Shown: positions 46,780 to 58,664 of the stretch, in pieces
Layout of the letters: each line of letters begins with the position of its first letter
Position numbering within the stretch: position 1 is the stretch's first letter
Assembly (NCBI GenBank): GCA_944474755.1
Contig: OX104122.1
Coordinates: forward strand, 13,216,641-13,280,640
Reading direction: 5' to 3'
Origin: Limnoperna fortunei
Taxonomy: Eukaryota; Mollusca; Bivalvia; Mytilida; Modiolidae
Length of the DNA: 64,000 nt
Notes under the pieces: model-generated
Database searches by the model: none
The model's input: the letters and a program-made list of their open reading frames with translations, nothing else
What the model was told of the DNA's origin: nothing
Position numbers and translations under genes: made by a program

Positions 46780-48450
46780 GCACTTCTGAACATGCAAAGT
46801 TTAATGAACCTATCAGCTTGTTTTAAATGTTGTACTCCTTTTCTATCATTCGGGTAAAGTTTGAAGCTAAAGGTTAGAAATAAATTTGTTTTGGTGGATA
46901 ATATGACTGATATCATAATGAACTTGTACATAAATTTCAAGTAAATATTTCATTTGGACGTAATGTAGGCTTCGATTCTTTTTTATTTGGCATGGTTGAA
47001 TTTTTAGCAGCTTAAGTATAAAACATCAATTCACCGATCAGTGTAGCCGGCACGTATACATGATTTTTAGGTCCCAGGTCAATTGTCTTCTGAGACGGAT
47101 TGTTATCATCTTCAGCTGCTGCTATAGCCTGCTATGTAATTCAGTAAAATGTGTTCATTCATATCAAAAAGGTATGCAACGTAGTTGGGTATCATTTACT
47201 GTTCCATTATATGTAATGTCCTTTCTTTTAAATGTTGTACTCCTTTCTATTATTTGTGTAAAGTATAAAGTAAAAGATTTTTAAAAAAAGTTTTATGTAA
47301 AAAATTGCACTGATATCATTATGAACTTGTACATAAATTTCAAGTAAACATTTCATGTGTACGTAATGTAAACTTCGATCTATTTTAATTTGTCATGGTT
47401 GATTTTCTATCAGTTTTGCAAGAATAGAACATCAATTCAGTGATCAGTGTAGCCTGCACGTATACTTGATTGATATTCTTTTCTTGACTGTGTCGTTTAT
47501 GTATAGTGTATTATGTGATACCCTCCGTATGGATATGAGTGTCCTTCCGTCATCGGTGGTTTCCCAGATGACAACTTCAGATGAAACGTGTCAACATATT
47601 TTGTTGAAACTTTGCACAGCTGTTAAGTACATAAAATGAAGATCAGTTCTATTTTCAGCATTTTTTTGTAGTTTTCGACTTTTGCCAATTCAAATTTTGT
47701 TTTGGTCAACAGTTGCATCTTTCCAAATGATAACTAGATAACAAGTTAACAGACGTGCACAGATTTTATTTAGACTATGCACAGCTGGTAAGTACTATAA
47801 AATAAAGATTAAGTTCAATATTCAGCAGAATCCCTTTTGGTTTTTAGTAAGAGCAATTAAAACAGCAATTGTCAAGAATGAGATTTTTTTAAAAGATTAG
47901 ACTGCATTCTGTTAAACTGCACATCTGTTAAGTACAATCAAATGAATCCCAAGTTAAATTTTAATTACAATCCAATTTGTAGTTTTTGAGTTGATTCAAT
48001 TTGAAATTCTTTTTTAGGTCCAAGGTCAATTGTATTGTGGAATGTTATCATGCTCAGCTGTTCATATAGCCTGATATGTAATTCAGTAGAGTGTGTTTAT
48101 CCATATCAAAAAGTATGCAACGTAGCTGGGTATCATTTATTGTTCCATTAGATGCCCCATTTTTAATGTCCTTTGTTTTAAATGTTGTACTCCTTTTTAT
48201 CATTTGTGTAAAATTTAAGGTTAAAGATTAGAAATAATTTTGGTTTAGGTTAAATAATTTCACTGATATCATAAGGAACTTGTACATATACTTCAAGTTA
48301 ACATTTCTTGTGAACGTAATTTAAACTTCTATTCTTTTTTTATTTGTCATGGTTGAATTTTTATTAAGTATAAATGTATATATTAAGTACAAAACATCAA
48401 TTCATCGATCAATGTAGCTTGCACATATAATCATATATGATTTAGAAATT
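46780..48450. repeat. Nested repeat array, three copies of a ~250-bp unit
   Basis: Copies start with 'aaatgttgtactcc' at about 46825, 47230 and 48180 and run through 'tgatatcataatgaacttgt', 'acataaatttcaagtaa' and 'gtgtagcc.gcacgtata'. A linked unit (taggtcccaggtcaattgt to tatcattta.tgttccatta) occurs at about 47068 and 48014. Between copies 2 and 3 lies a second array with 'gcacagctgttaagtac' at 47614, 47779 and 47919 (spacing 165 and 140). The short plus-strand frames inside have no motif. Confidence 0.7.
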
Positions 48451-48980
48451 CTTTTCACGACTGCGTCGTTTTGTCTTGTAATGGAATAAAAAGGAATTTA
48501 AATGTTTTTTTTTTTGCTTTTATATATTGATATATAACTGCCGATTGAATAACAAATACATAGAAATCTCTACACTTTCAGCTTTTACAGGAGTACATTG
48601 AAATCTGGAAATAGACAACATAAATTATTCTTTATTAATATTCCATCAAACATGAAACATGTATTACATAATACGTTTTTACCAGGATGCAATCATTGCT
48701 AACATTTCACTGTTTTTTTACAAACCATACAAACTATAAAAAGGAGGATACAAAGAGCTGCTTTAAAACATGAATAAGAACTTGCAGAGCTCATTTTAAT
48801 CAATTTATCGTGTTTTAACCTGTACAAATCATAAACAAAGTAGAAAAAATCAAACATGACAAACAACAATAACTTATATAAATTAACAGCTGACTAATAA
48901 GAACTAATGCCGTTAATTTTTATGAATGGCAGACGTTTGCAAAATGAACCATTTATTAGATTACGCCGAGGATAACAGGT
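48451..48980. other. 3' flank of cGLR pseudogene 3
   Basis: AT-rich sequence downstream of the minus-strand pseudogene, with nothing recognised. Confidence 0.4.
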
Positions 48981-51101
48981 TTATCTGTCCAGACACTCTC
49001 CATCTGGAAAAAATCCTGAACTGTGATATCTGTCTATGGCACATCTAATAGCACTTGAGTATGGCTTTGCGATTTTCTGCAATTTTATAATTTCGTTCTG
49101 TATCTCGCTCGCTGTTTGGTTAATATCAAGAAATGTTGAACTTTGATTATTACCTACATCTACAATATTTCTAAGTGATGCAAGAATCAGGAAGTGATTA
49201 CATTTGAATGCATTTGAAAATAAAGGATCATTAGGAAGAATCGGTCTTAATTGTTTAATATCGTTGATAGCACGCAGTTTTTTTGTTTTGTCTTCAAGTT
49301 TGTGGTAACATAACACTCTCAGAAAGTATCCAAATAAATCAGGTTGAATCAACATTGGAGGAAGAAAGCATGCGTACCTTCTTTTAAAATCTAATAGAGG
49401 GATTTGTAATTCATTTGGCAATAACTGTGATTCCAAAGGAAAAAATACATCAGAAATTAGAAAAAATCTTACTTTATCGGCAAATGAAACATTTAAAACA
49501 CAGCTTTGTTTTTCAATTTCAGAATCGGACTGTAGTCAAATAACCTTTGCTTTGTTGTAATAAAACGTTTTTTCATGTTTTCCAGAGACTGTGCGACCAC
49601 AACAAGGCATTGTTTATATATTTCATTTTTGTATAGCCAGGAAGCTATTAGAAGCTTACCGGCGGCTGCATCAGTCTTACTACCGGCTATTAAAAAGTGA
49701 AGAAATAATTGACGAAGCATATAACAATATTTGTTGTCTTTACATTTGGAAAAGTCGATCAAGTGGCAGATATTTTGCCACATTTGTTGTTTAGCTATTG
49801 GATAAAGTTCGCGGATCACAGTTTTACCTGTCATAAAAGACCTGATTTTTCGACCTAAAAACACTACAAACGGATCATAGTACGCATTTGAGATTTTTCC
49901 CATTCCATAACACAATCCTATATTATAACTGTGCTGGCAAACCTCATCCATACGAATGATGTCAAGTTGCCTCTGCATATGTGCAGGACCTGTTTTCTTC
50001 GCTTTTGTAGACATGATGTGGATCGTTTTACTTCTGTATAAACAGTTTATTCCAATATTTTTCAGTGGTTGTAATACTTCTAATAATCTTTTCATTGAAT
50101 CATTTGTGATCTTTTTTTGAAAGAGGTTGACATGTTTGATGAAATAATGTGGACATATTTTGTTTTCAACACAAGAAATTTACCTAAGAAATTAACCTTA
50201 TAAGGCATTCCCAAAAGCACAGCATAAACCTATTTGGTACCCATAATGTAGACGGACCCTTCTCTATTGTCCAAAATAAAATGGTTGTCATGAAATAAGA
50301 GCACAACAAACCATTTACTGACGCATCAGTTCTTTCAAAAATAATTTGAGTAAACCATATATCAACATTTGTACATGATTGAATGAAAATACAAGTCTCT
50401 TCTCTGCTTTGGAAGATGATATTCTCCAGTCTGTATCACTATCACTATTTGCTTCATATACAATTGGGACAAAATGACACCCCTCTTTTACTATTGTTTG
50501 AATCAAGTCCTGATGTGGCCAGTTTTGCTCTCTTTTGCGCAAAGGCCATTCTTCTGCAACTATTTTTGAAGGTCAATTTTTGAAGGCAAACAAAATGCTA
50601 CATCCGTTTCGGAATCATTAAAATGTGTTGTTAAACACGGTCCATGCCTCTGCAAATTTGATAGCATAAAATTTGGCTGAATCATAGGGATCCAATATTT
50701 TGAGACAAAGTCTGAACTTTTCAAAATACCTATATATTTCCTGCTATAACAGGTAAATACTTTCATAATAACATATCCCGGTTGTACAGTTGTATCAAGT
50801 GTGTTTGCATATAGTAATATTTCTGGGTTATCCGGAACAATATTTGGAAAATCCAAAGTGTAAACTCGTAAGTAATCCAAAGGATACATTATATCTACGT
50901 CGCTACCTATAAAATCCAATCCTTCTGCCTTGCTTCCGCTAGGAATTGGATGCGTTCCAATCCTCTCAAATGCTTTACAAATACCATGTTGCACTAGTCT
51001 TCGTGTTTGTATAACTTCCTCGTTACCAATTGGATCGTTCATGGTGTTATAAATCTTTCGAGACATTTTAGACAAGGCATTCATTTTAAAAGTCGTTGAA
51101 C
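48981..51101 (-). pseudogene. Mab-21/cGAS-like (cGLR) nucleotidyltransferase pseudogene 3
   Basis: The exon begins after an acceptor (T-run then AG at 51103-51102), with start codon ATG at 51084-51082. The N-terminal block holds helix IYNTMNDPIGNEEVIQTRRL, the GS motif in IPSGSKAEGLDFIGSDVDIM with an intact D-V-D pair, and a plausible third acid in LDTTVQPGYVIMK. Then HGPCLTTHFN and ETDVAFC. A frameshift follows, caused by a 14-bp tandem duplication (50562-50589). Next come [20 protein letters not shown] (about 50450-50390), [20 protein letters not shown] in another frame, a TAG at 50186-50184, CPHYFIKHVNLFQKK, a long open block (50095-49493), a frameshift near 49497, and the C-terminal part from FADKVRFFLISDVFFPLESQ down to 48981. 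The architecture is that of a full-length mollusc cGLR, but with at least five lesions. Confidence 0.85.
50562..50589 (-). repeat. 14-bp tandem duplication inside cGLR pseudogene 3
   Basis: The motif atttttgaagg occurs at 50562-50572 and 50576-50586, period 14. Fourteen is not a multiple of three, and the shift between the upstream and downstream family-like frames equals this length. So this duplication alone explains the first frameshift of the pseudogene. Confidence 0.8.
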
Positions 51102-53734
51102 CTAAAAAAAAACTTTTAGAAATAGAAAAACCATAGTTATACATTGTTTTGTGTAGTTCTTGTAATCATATGTTGTGTATTGCACAATGGCTGTCATTGC
51201 TCTTAAATAATTATTGTAAGAGCATATTTTTACTTCATCACAGCAGTACATAAATTAAAGTACTGATATGACGAAGATAAATATAAATACTAAATACCTG
51301 TATCTTTTGTTCGTTATATGCAAAACACGTATTGATAATAATTTGATTTACTTTTAGCAGTTTATGAATGACGTGTACATGAACGGATTTTTTCATCTTC
51401 CATCAAATGTAAACTTTTGTTCAATGGCCATATAAAAACGTATACATTAGTACAATTAATGCAACAAAAAGCAAACTGTCTTCGTTATTGTGAAAATCAT
51501 TAAATTTCAAATCAGTTTATTTAAGATATATAACTTTTTAAATATTTCCTATGTTAAAAATTGACATCAATTTTTGTCCTGAAGTTGATAACATTTCTGA
51601 CATAAATAATTAATCGATTCAGTTCTTTTCTGTGCTAAAAGTTCAAAGTTAAAATAAACAACCGATAAGCCGAGGAAATATTTAGTAACATACTACCTCA
51701 TAAATTTCATAATATCAAATTTACTTTCGTCACAACAAGGAATCGGCAAAAACTACTTTTGGCGTGCAGGCTCTTTGGTAACTAGTCGTCATTCACATGG
51801 TTTTAGTAACGATAGGTCTATATTAAAGAATGTTCAATATTTTAGTTCACTATTGTCCTAATGTTTCTACTTCAATGTTGATTTGTATCAACAACAGAAA
51901 AAACTTAAATATTATTTTCTATTTTATAGCCAAAACAAACGTGTACATCTTTATATGTGTTACCCGTTGATAGATTAATACATTGTTAGTGTACAAAAAT
52001 AATGAACTAAAAATTAAAAAAACTAACTCGCAACATTTTAACAGGTATATGACTAAAATGCAAGGGTCTTTTGGTCAATCTTGGTTTATCATTTATATGA
52101 CCGTGTCGGTCAGTCCTTTCCGTTTGTATAAATCTGGTGAAGGCAAAAAATTTGGCACGTTCTTATATGGTAATACCTTCATTGCATCTCCGTTAAGCGA
52201 ACTATCTATATCTATGTTCTTCATCTATGTCTTCTTCAATATATCCGTAAATGTCATAAAAATTATTTTTTCATGAGATGGGATAATAATTATTTTAATG
52301 AGCTATTCTCTTCTTAAAAAAAATCATGAAAAGGCTTCCTACCTATAGTGGGTTGTTGAAGAATATTCATAAGTTAATAAAGGACCATGCACACGAGAAG
52401 AAGTTTGTTTCAAAATCACATTTTACTTTCGACGTGTAAAATTAGTTTAAGCGACATTATTCGGTGAAACTCTTTTAATCTACTTTTTAGTACAATTTAA
52501 AGAATAGAATTCAAATATCCACATGTTGCAAAAAGTATATTATTAAATGTTTCCTCGGCATGTTATACATATACATCTGGTTGCAGCAAAAACACTAAAA
52601 ACTTAGCCATATCTTAGACATTCAGGCAATTTCTATTTTCTAAATATATATTTAAAGTATATACATCCAGATATTTTCATTGCTTCGAGGTAAAGGGGAA
52701 TATTTACATCCATCGGTTCTATATCATATGCCATGTGTCTGTAAATGTTTATCATACAAATCAATGCTTTGCTTTTGAACTAAGTCGTTTTATAGTGTAA
52801 AATAAAAAAAATGCAGTTCCTTGATCTCTACCAAAAACCAAAAGCTTTATTTTTTATTCTGCAAGTCAAATGAAATATTGTTTCCTCTAATGCATATCTT
52901 AAATCTTCCTCTTATTCGTGGGTTAAAGGAAGAAGATTTTAGTCATTAATATCAACATGTACAGTACTTCAAGGATGTAGTTCAGAAAATTAACAGGGAC
53001 AAATAAAAAAATCTCTAAGTGACAAGTGTAACTTGCAACTAAGAAGAAAATATTATATTTCAAAAGAGTAAGCTCATTATAGACGCTACAAAGTGCTTAA
53101 TAACTGCCCTTTGCATTAGTCCATACTTTTCAAGTCAAAATTGTGTTCATGATGTCAAATACTTGTTGTCGATATTCAACAACATATGTACGTTTTTGTA
53201 TTATTACTATTATCACCTATCTATCAATATCTTATGACGTGTATTTTGAAATATTTAAATAGTTATTACAAGTATCTACAGAAAGGGAACACGATATAAA
53301 TCTTGTATTATTTGATACACAAGGTGAATATCGAAATTAAATTACGCGAGTCTTGTATCATCTACTTCTCTAGGACCACATTAAAAGGGTATTACGTGGT
53401 TATTGTATTACCTACCACTTTGAAAAAAGCTACTCAAATCACGTGACTAACATTAACTATAAATACATTAGTTATATGTCTTTACGAAGATTCCTGAAAT
53501 TCATACGCGTGTATGAATATGCAATAAAAACAATCTCGAAACGATACAGCAACTTTCAAACTTTCTTTGGTAATGTTAAGATTTTGGTAATGCCAAATTT
53601 GCAGCTGCTTCTGGAATGTTGCTCCAAAAGATAAAAATTCCCCCCCCCCCCAAAAAAAACAATTAAAATCATCCCCTTTGTCGTAAGCTTTTGTTCTCAA
53701 ATGAATTTCATTTTGAATTTGCTAGATGTTAGTC

Positions 53735-54015
53735 ATGGTGTCCTCAATTTCAAGTTCCACGGGGTAGATACGATCAAGATATCAAATTTGTATTATTCAA
53801 ATAAAGCACGTCATCTATATAGCGGAACGTGAGAGTAAGGGAGGGGCTAACATGTTGTCCTTGTTTTTAATAAGAACTTGTATAAAATCAGCCTCATACG
53901 AATAAAGAAAAATGTCAGCTAGAAGTATAGTACAATTAGCACCCACTGGAAGTTCTATGGTCTGTTGAAAAACACAGAAGCTATTATAAAACTGTGATTT
54001 TTTACCACTTTGCAC
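53735..54015 (-). pseudogene. Penelope-like reverse transcriptase fragment, unit 1
   Basis: The minus strand reads VFQQTIELPVGANCTILLAD then IFLYSYEADFIQVLIKNKD, the segment just before the catalytic YIDD box. After a short break it gives YIDDVLYLNN (about 53825) and YPVELEIED (about 53760). The upstream finger and the downstream thumb are not contiguous here, so it is an internal fragment. Confidence 0.75.
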
Positions 54016-54019
54016 TTCT

Positions 54020-55155
54020 TGAATTCATAACCTGTTTTCTTGTCCAATGAGAGAACAAAGAAGGTTTTAGATACAAATAAGTATATTAAAGGATCACAAA
54101 GGTTTTCTATAGTCCGATTCATTACTTATAAGTACATTTATGATAAATCACTTAGCACATCACACCTACATTATTTTTATTCTGTATTTATTCATAATTA
54201 TGTTTTTGGAAATGACAATGGAAATTCCTGCGTATGGTATTTGTAGAAGACTTCATAGATGTCATTAACCTGTGTTAATTGCATATTTGATCACAAAGGT
54301 TTGACTGCATTTACATGAACCACTGCTCATGATTTATTTGATGCAAGGTCATATTGTGCTTGATAATGTATAAAATGCACCAGACAGTGTATGGAAGACA
54401 ATAAATATGAATGAATAGATAAATACAATGCGACATAACAAAAGACAACAATCGGAACAAATAAACGAGAAAACTTATCGAGGCTAATATAATATAGTCA
54501 AGTACAAAGTTTCGTTAATGGGAAATGACCTTTATGGGAAGTTACGACAATCAATAGTGAAACCCTTGCCACTTTGTATTAAAACGATCGTAGTTAAATT
54601 TACAACGATTAATTGGATATGTTGAAACGATGGCATTTAGCTGAAATACAGATAGCATGAAATCCTTATAGGCAATATACCTTTAAAAGTTAAATAAAAA
54701 CATCACTAAAAAGTACAAACCTTTAGCCGATAAAAATTGCACATACGGCACTATAATAAGTAATAACACATTCCCGGCAAATATTCTGTTTGCATTTAAC
54801 AAATTTATTTGTCCTAACATTACTTAAAATAGAAATTCAACCCTACAGTTGCACTATACATGTACATACAATTAGGACAAGTTTGTTGTCAGGTTCGTTA
54901 TTTTATAAATAATTCAAGCACTTGTCGTTATGAAATGTCTGGTCAATTGTTCTTTTACAATTGAATATCAATATTGATGTGCTATTTTTTTTTAATAATC
55001 AGATTAATTTACAATCAATAGTTGTTAAACTTTACTACACATAAACTGTTCAGTCATGAAGAACGCTCTTAACCTCTTCTGACTTACATAATGTTGACAA
55101 ATATGACGACTGTTGTATCATACTCGTATAAGCATAAATAACTGATACTTATCTT
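54020..55155. other. Unassigned part of duplication unit 1
   Basis: AT-rich sequence between two reverse transcriptase fragments. The plus-strand frame at 54040-54246 recurs intact in unit 2 but has no recognisable motif; recent duplication is enough to explain its conservation. Confidence 0.4.
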
Positions 55156-55156
55156 G

Positions 55157-55560
55157 TTAAAAGAAAAATAGCAACAAAGAAAACCGCCGGAAGAGCTTAT
55201 CCCAATAAAAACCACGGGTGCGCACAGATATTCCGGATGGGTAACAAGCAATTAAGCTATGGTCGCGACCACAGAACGTCTTGAGAGATAACTTCAACCT
55301 AGGTAGAACAAACCCATGTCTGATTAGATTAGTAGTCAAAAACAGTGATCGGTCTAGAAAATCGGAATATCGCAGGATCTAGAATAACTAATAAGTTGTG
55401 AAGTGTACACATCATTCTCGGAACTTACTGGAATGTTGGTGTCGATGGACGGGAAATTGGCAATTGGAAAGATGAAGTCATCACGTTCGTCGTAGAGTCT
55501 TGTTTTTTTCCCCGAGTCTATTTCTAGAAGTAGGTCTAAGTAATCGGCCGACCTTTGTGT
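55157..55560 (-). pseudogene. Penelope-like reverse transcriptase 3' part, unit 1 (fused to cGLR at its upstream end)
   Basis: The minus strand reads TQRSADYLDLLLEIDSGKKT, RLYDERDDFIFPIANFPSID and YTSQLISYSRSCDIPIF, then a stop. A second frame follows with HGFVLPRLKLSLKTFCGRDH (55339-55157). This is the region after the YIDD box of the same family as 62583-64000. Its upstream part was cut off at the duplication junction. Confidence 0.75.
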
Positions 55561-55731
55561 ATCCAATCCTTCTTCCTTGCTTCCGCTAGGAATTGGATGC
55601 GTTCCTATCCTCTCAAATGCTTTACAAATACCATGTTGCACTAGTCTTCGTGTTTGTATAACTTCCTCATTACCAATTGGATCGTTCATGGTGTTATAAA
55701 TCTTTCGAGACATTTTAGACAAGGCATTCAT
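55354..55731 (-). CDS. Chimeric ORF: cGLR N-terminus fused in frame to reverse transcriptase fragment
   Basis: Starting at the ATG equivalent to that of pseudogene 3 (51084 plus 4647), the first 57 codons or so encode the cGLR N-terminus up to the GS motif (SGSKEEGLD). At 55561/55560 the frame crosses the duplication junction without a shift and continues as TQRSADYLDLLLEIDSGKKT of the reverse transcriptase, ending at a stop after 125 codons. It keeps the GS motif but lacks the D-x-D acids, so it cannot be a working nucleotidyltransferase. The upstream acceptor and all 5' flank in the unit are duplicated too, so transcription is possible but unproven. It may equally be an accidental open frame. 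Confidence 0.5.
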   Translation of the reverse strand: MNALSKMSRKIYNTMNDPIGNEEVIQTRRLVQHGICKAFERIGTHPIPSGSKEEGLDTQRSADYLDLLLEIDSGKKTRLYDERDDFIFPIANFPSIDTNIPVSSENDVYTSQLISYSRSCDIPIF

Positions 55732-58380
55732 TTTCAAAGTCGTTGAACCTAAAAAAAAACTTTTAGAAATAGAAAAACCATAGTTATACATTGTTTTGTG
55801 TAGTTCTTGTAATCATATGTTGTGTATTGCACAATGGCTGTCATTGCTCTTAAATAATTATTGTAAGAGCATTTTTTTACTTCATCACAGCAGTACATAA
55901 ATTAAAGTACTGATATGACGAAGATAAATATAAATACTAAATACCTGTATCTTTTGTTCGTTATATGCAAAACACGTATTGATAATAAGTTGATTTACTT
56001 TTAGCAGTTTATGAATGACGTGTACATGAACAGATTTTTTCATCTTCCATCAAATGTAAACTTCTGTTCAATGGCCATATAAAAACGTATACATTAGTAC
56101 AATTAATGCAACAAAAAGCACACTGTCTTCGTTATTGTGAAAATCATTAAATTTCAAATCAGTTAATTTAAGATATATAACTTTTTAAATATTTCCTATG
56201 TTAAAAATTGACATCAATTTTTGTCCTGAACTTGATAACATTTCTGACATAAATAATTAATCGATTCAGTTCTTTTCTGTGCTAAAAGTTCAAAGTTAAA
56301 ATAAACAACCGATAAGCCGAGGAAATATTTAGTAACATACTACCTCATAAATTTCATAATATCAAATTTACTTTCGTCACAACAAGGAATCGGCAAAAAC
56401 TACTTTTGGCGTGCAGGCTCTTTGGTAACTAGTCGTCATTCACATGGTTTTAGTAACGATAGGTCTATATTAAAGAATGTTCAATATTTTAGTTCACTAT
56501 TGTCCTAATGTTTCTACTTCAATGTTGATTTGTATCAACAACAGAAAAAACTTAAATATTATTTTCTATTTTATAGCCAAAACAAACGTGTACATCTTTA
56601 TATGTGTTACCCGTTGATAGATTAATACATTGTTAGTGTACAAAAATAATGAACTAAAAATTAAAAAAAACTAACTCGCAACATTTTAAAAGGTATATGA
56701 CTAAAATGCAAGGGTCTTTTGGTCAATCTTGGTTTATCATTTATATGACCGTGTCGGTCAGTCCTTTCCGTTTGTATAAATCTGGTGAAGGCAAAAAATT
56801 TGGCACGTTCTTATATGGTAATACCTTCATTGCCTCTCCGTTAAGCGAACTATCTATATCTATGTTCTTCATCTATGTCTTCTTCAATATATCCGTAAAT
56901 GTCATAAAAATTATTTTTTCATGAGATGGGATAATAATTATTTTAATGAGCTATTCTCTTCTTAAAAAAAATCATGAAAAGGCTTCCTACCTATAGTGGG
57001 TTGTTGAAGAATATTCATAAGTTAATAAAGGACCATGCACACGAGAAGAAGTTTGTTTCAAAATCACATTTTACTTTCGACGTGTAAAATTAGTTCAAGC
57101 GACATTATTCGGTGAAACTCTTTTAATCTACTTTTTAGTACAATTTAAAGAATAGAATTCAAATATCCACATGTTGCAAAAAGTATATTATTAAATGTTT
57201 CCTCGGCATGTTATACATATACATCTGGTTGCAGCAAAAACGCTAAAAACTTCGCAATATCTTAGACATTCAGGCAATTTCTATTTTCTAAATATATATT
57301 TAAAGTATATACATCCAGATATTTTCATTGCTTCGAGGTAAAGGGGAATATTTACATCCATCGGTTCTATATCATATGCCATGTGTCTGTAAATGTTTAT
57401 CATACAAATCAATGCTTTGCTTTTGAACTAAGTCGTTTTATAGTGTAAAATAAAAAAATGCAGTTCCTTGATCTCTACCAAAAACCAAAAGCTTTATTTT
57501 TTATTCTGCAAGTCAAATGAAATATTGTTTCCTCTAATGCATATCTTAAATCTTCCTCTTATTCGTGGGTTAAAGGAAGAAGATTTTAGTCATTAATATC
57601 AACATGTACAGTACTTCAAGGATGTAGTTCAGAAAATTAACAGGGACAAATAAAAAAATCTCTAAGTGACAAGGGTAACTTGCAACTAAGAAGAAATTAT
57701 TATATTTCAAAAGAGTAAGCTCATTATAGACGCTACAAAGTGCTTAATAACTGCCCTTTGCATTAGTCCATACTTTTCAAGTCAAAATTGTGTTCATGAT
57801 GTCAAATACTTGTTGTCGATATTCAACAACATATGTACTTTTTTGTATTATTACTATTATCACCTATCTATCAATATCTTATGACGTGTATTTTGAAATA
57901 TTTAAATAGTTATTACAAGTATCTACAGAAAGGGAACACGATATAAATCTTGTATTATTTGATACACAAGGTGAATATCGAAATTAAATTACGCGAGTCT
58001 TGTATCATCTACTTCTCTAGGACCACATTAAAAGGGTATTACGTGGTTATTGTATTACCTACTACTTTGAAAAAAGCTACTCAAATCACGTGACTAACAT
58101 TAACTATAAATACATTAGTTATATGTCTTTACGAAGATTACTGAAATTCATACGCGTGTATGAATATGCAATAAAAACAATCTCGAAACGATACAGCAAC
58201 TTTCAAACTTTCTTTGGTAATGTTAAGATTTTAGTAATGCCAAATTTGCAGCTGCTTCTGGAATGTTGCTCCAAAAGATAAAAATTCCCCCCCCAAAAAA
58301 AAAAAAAATTAAAATCATCCCCTTTGTCGTAAGCTTTTGTTCTCAAATGAATTTCATTTTGAATTTGCTAGATGTTAGTC

Positions 58381-58661
58381 ATGGTGTCCTCAATTTCAAG
58401 TTCCATGGGGTAGATACGATCAAGATATCAAATTTGTATTATTCAAATAAAGCACGTCATCTATATAGCGGAACGTGAGAGTAAGGGAGGGGCTAACATG
58501 TTGTCCTTGTTTTTAATAAGAACTTGTATAAAATCAGCCTCATACGAATAAAGAAAAATGTCAGCTAGAAGGATAGTACAATTAGCACCCACTGGAAGTT
58601 CTATGGTCTGTTGAAAAACACAGAAGCTATTATAAAACTGTGATTTTTTACCACTTTGCAC
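58381..58661 (-). pseudogene. Penelope-like reverse transcriptase fragment, unit 2
   Basis: Near-identical copy of 53735-54015, with the same VFQQTIELPVGANCTILLAD and FLYSYEADF blocks and the same lesions. It arose by the tandem duplication. Confidence 0.75.
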
Positions 58662-58664
58662 TTC

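Larger units (their letters stand above)
50914..55560. repeat. Tandem duplication, unit 1 (4647 bp)
   Basis: The unit starts inside the cGLR nucleotidyltransferase motif (atccaatccttct at 50914) and ends inside a Penelope-like reverse transcriptase (ggccgacctttgtgt at 55546-55560). Every landmark recurs 4644-4647 bases later, with only scattered base differences and changes in homopolymer length, such as the C/A run at 53639-53660. Contents: cGLR exon start and 5' flank, a spacer of about 2 kb (51686-53590), and two reverse transcriptase fragments. No independent gene was recognised in 51145-53730; the frame at 51983-52276 has no known motif. Confidence 0.9.

Noticed and set aside
49591..49794. 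Plus-strand frame inside cGLR pseudogene 3
   Set aside because: Shadow of the minus-strand family-like block, with no motif of its own.
50562..51144. Intact cGLR gene at 51144-50560
   Set aside because: The open frame covers only the nucleotidyltransferase core; the rest of the protein is present downstream in other frames with stops. The first 20 codons of the open frame read through the splice acceptor and are probably intron.
51983..52276. 97-codon plus-strand frame, also present in unit 2
   Set aside because: Its repetition is explained by the recent tandem duplication. It has no family motif, and the older inverted copy (61.9-62.3 kb) does not keep the frame intact.
54040..54246. 68-codon frame conserved identically at 58686-58892
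   Set aside because: Identity reflects the age of the duplication, not selection. No motif was recognised.
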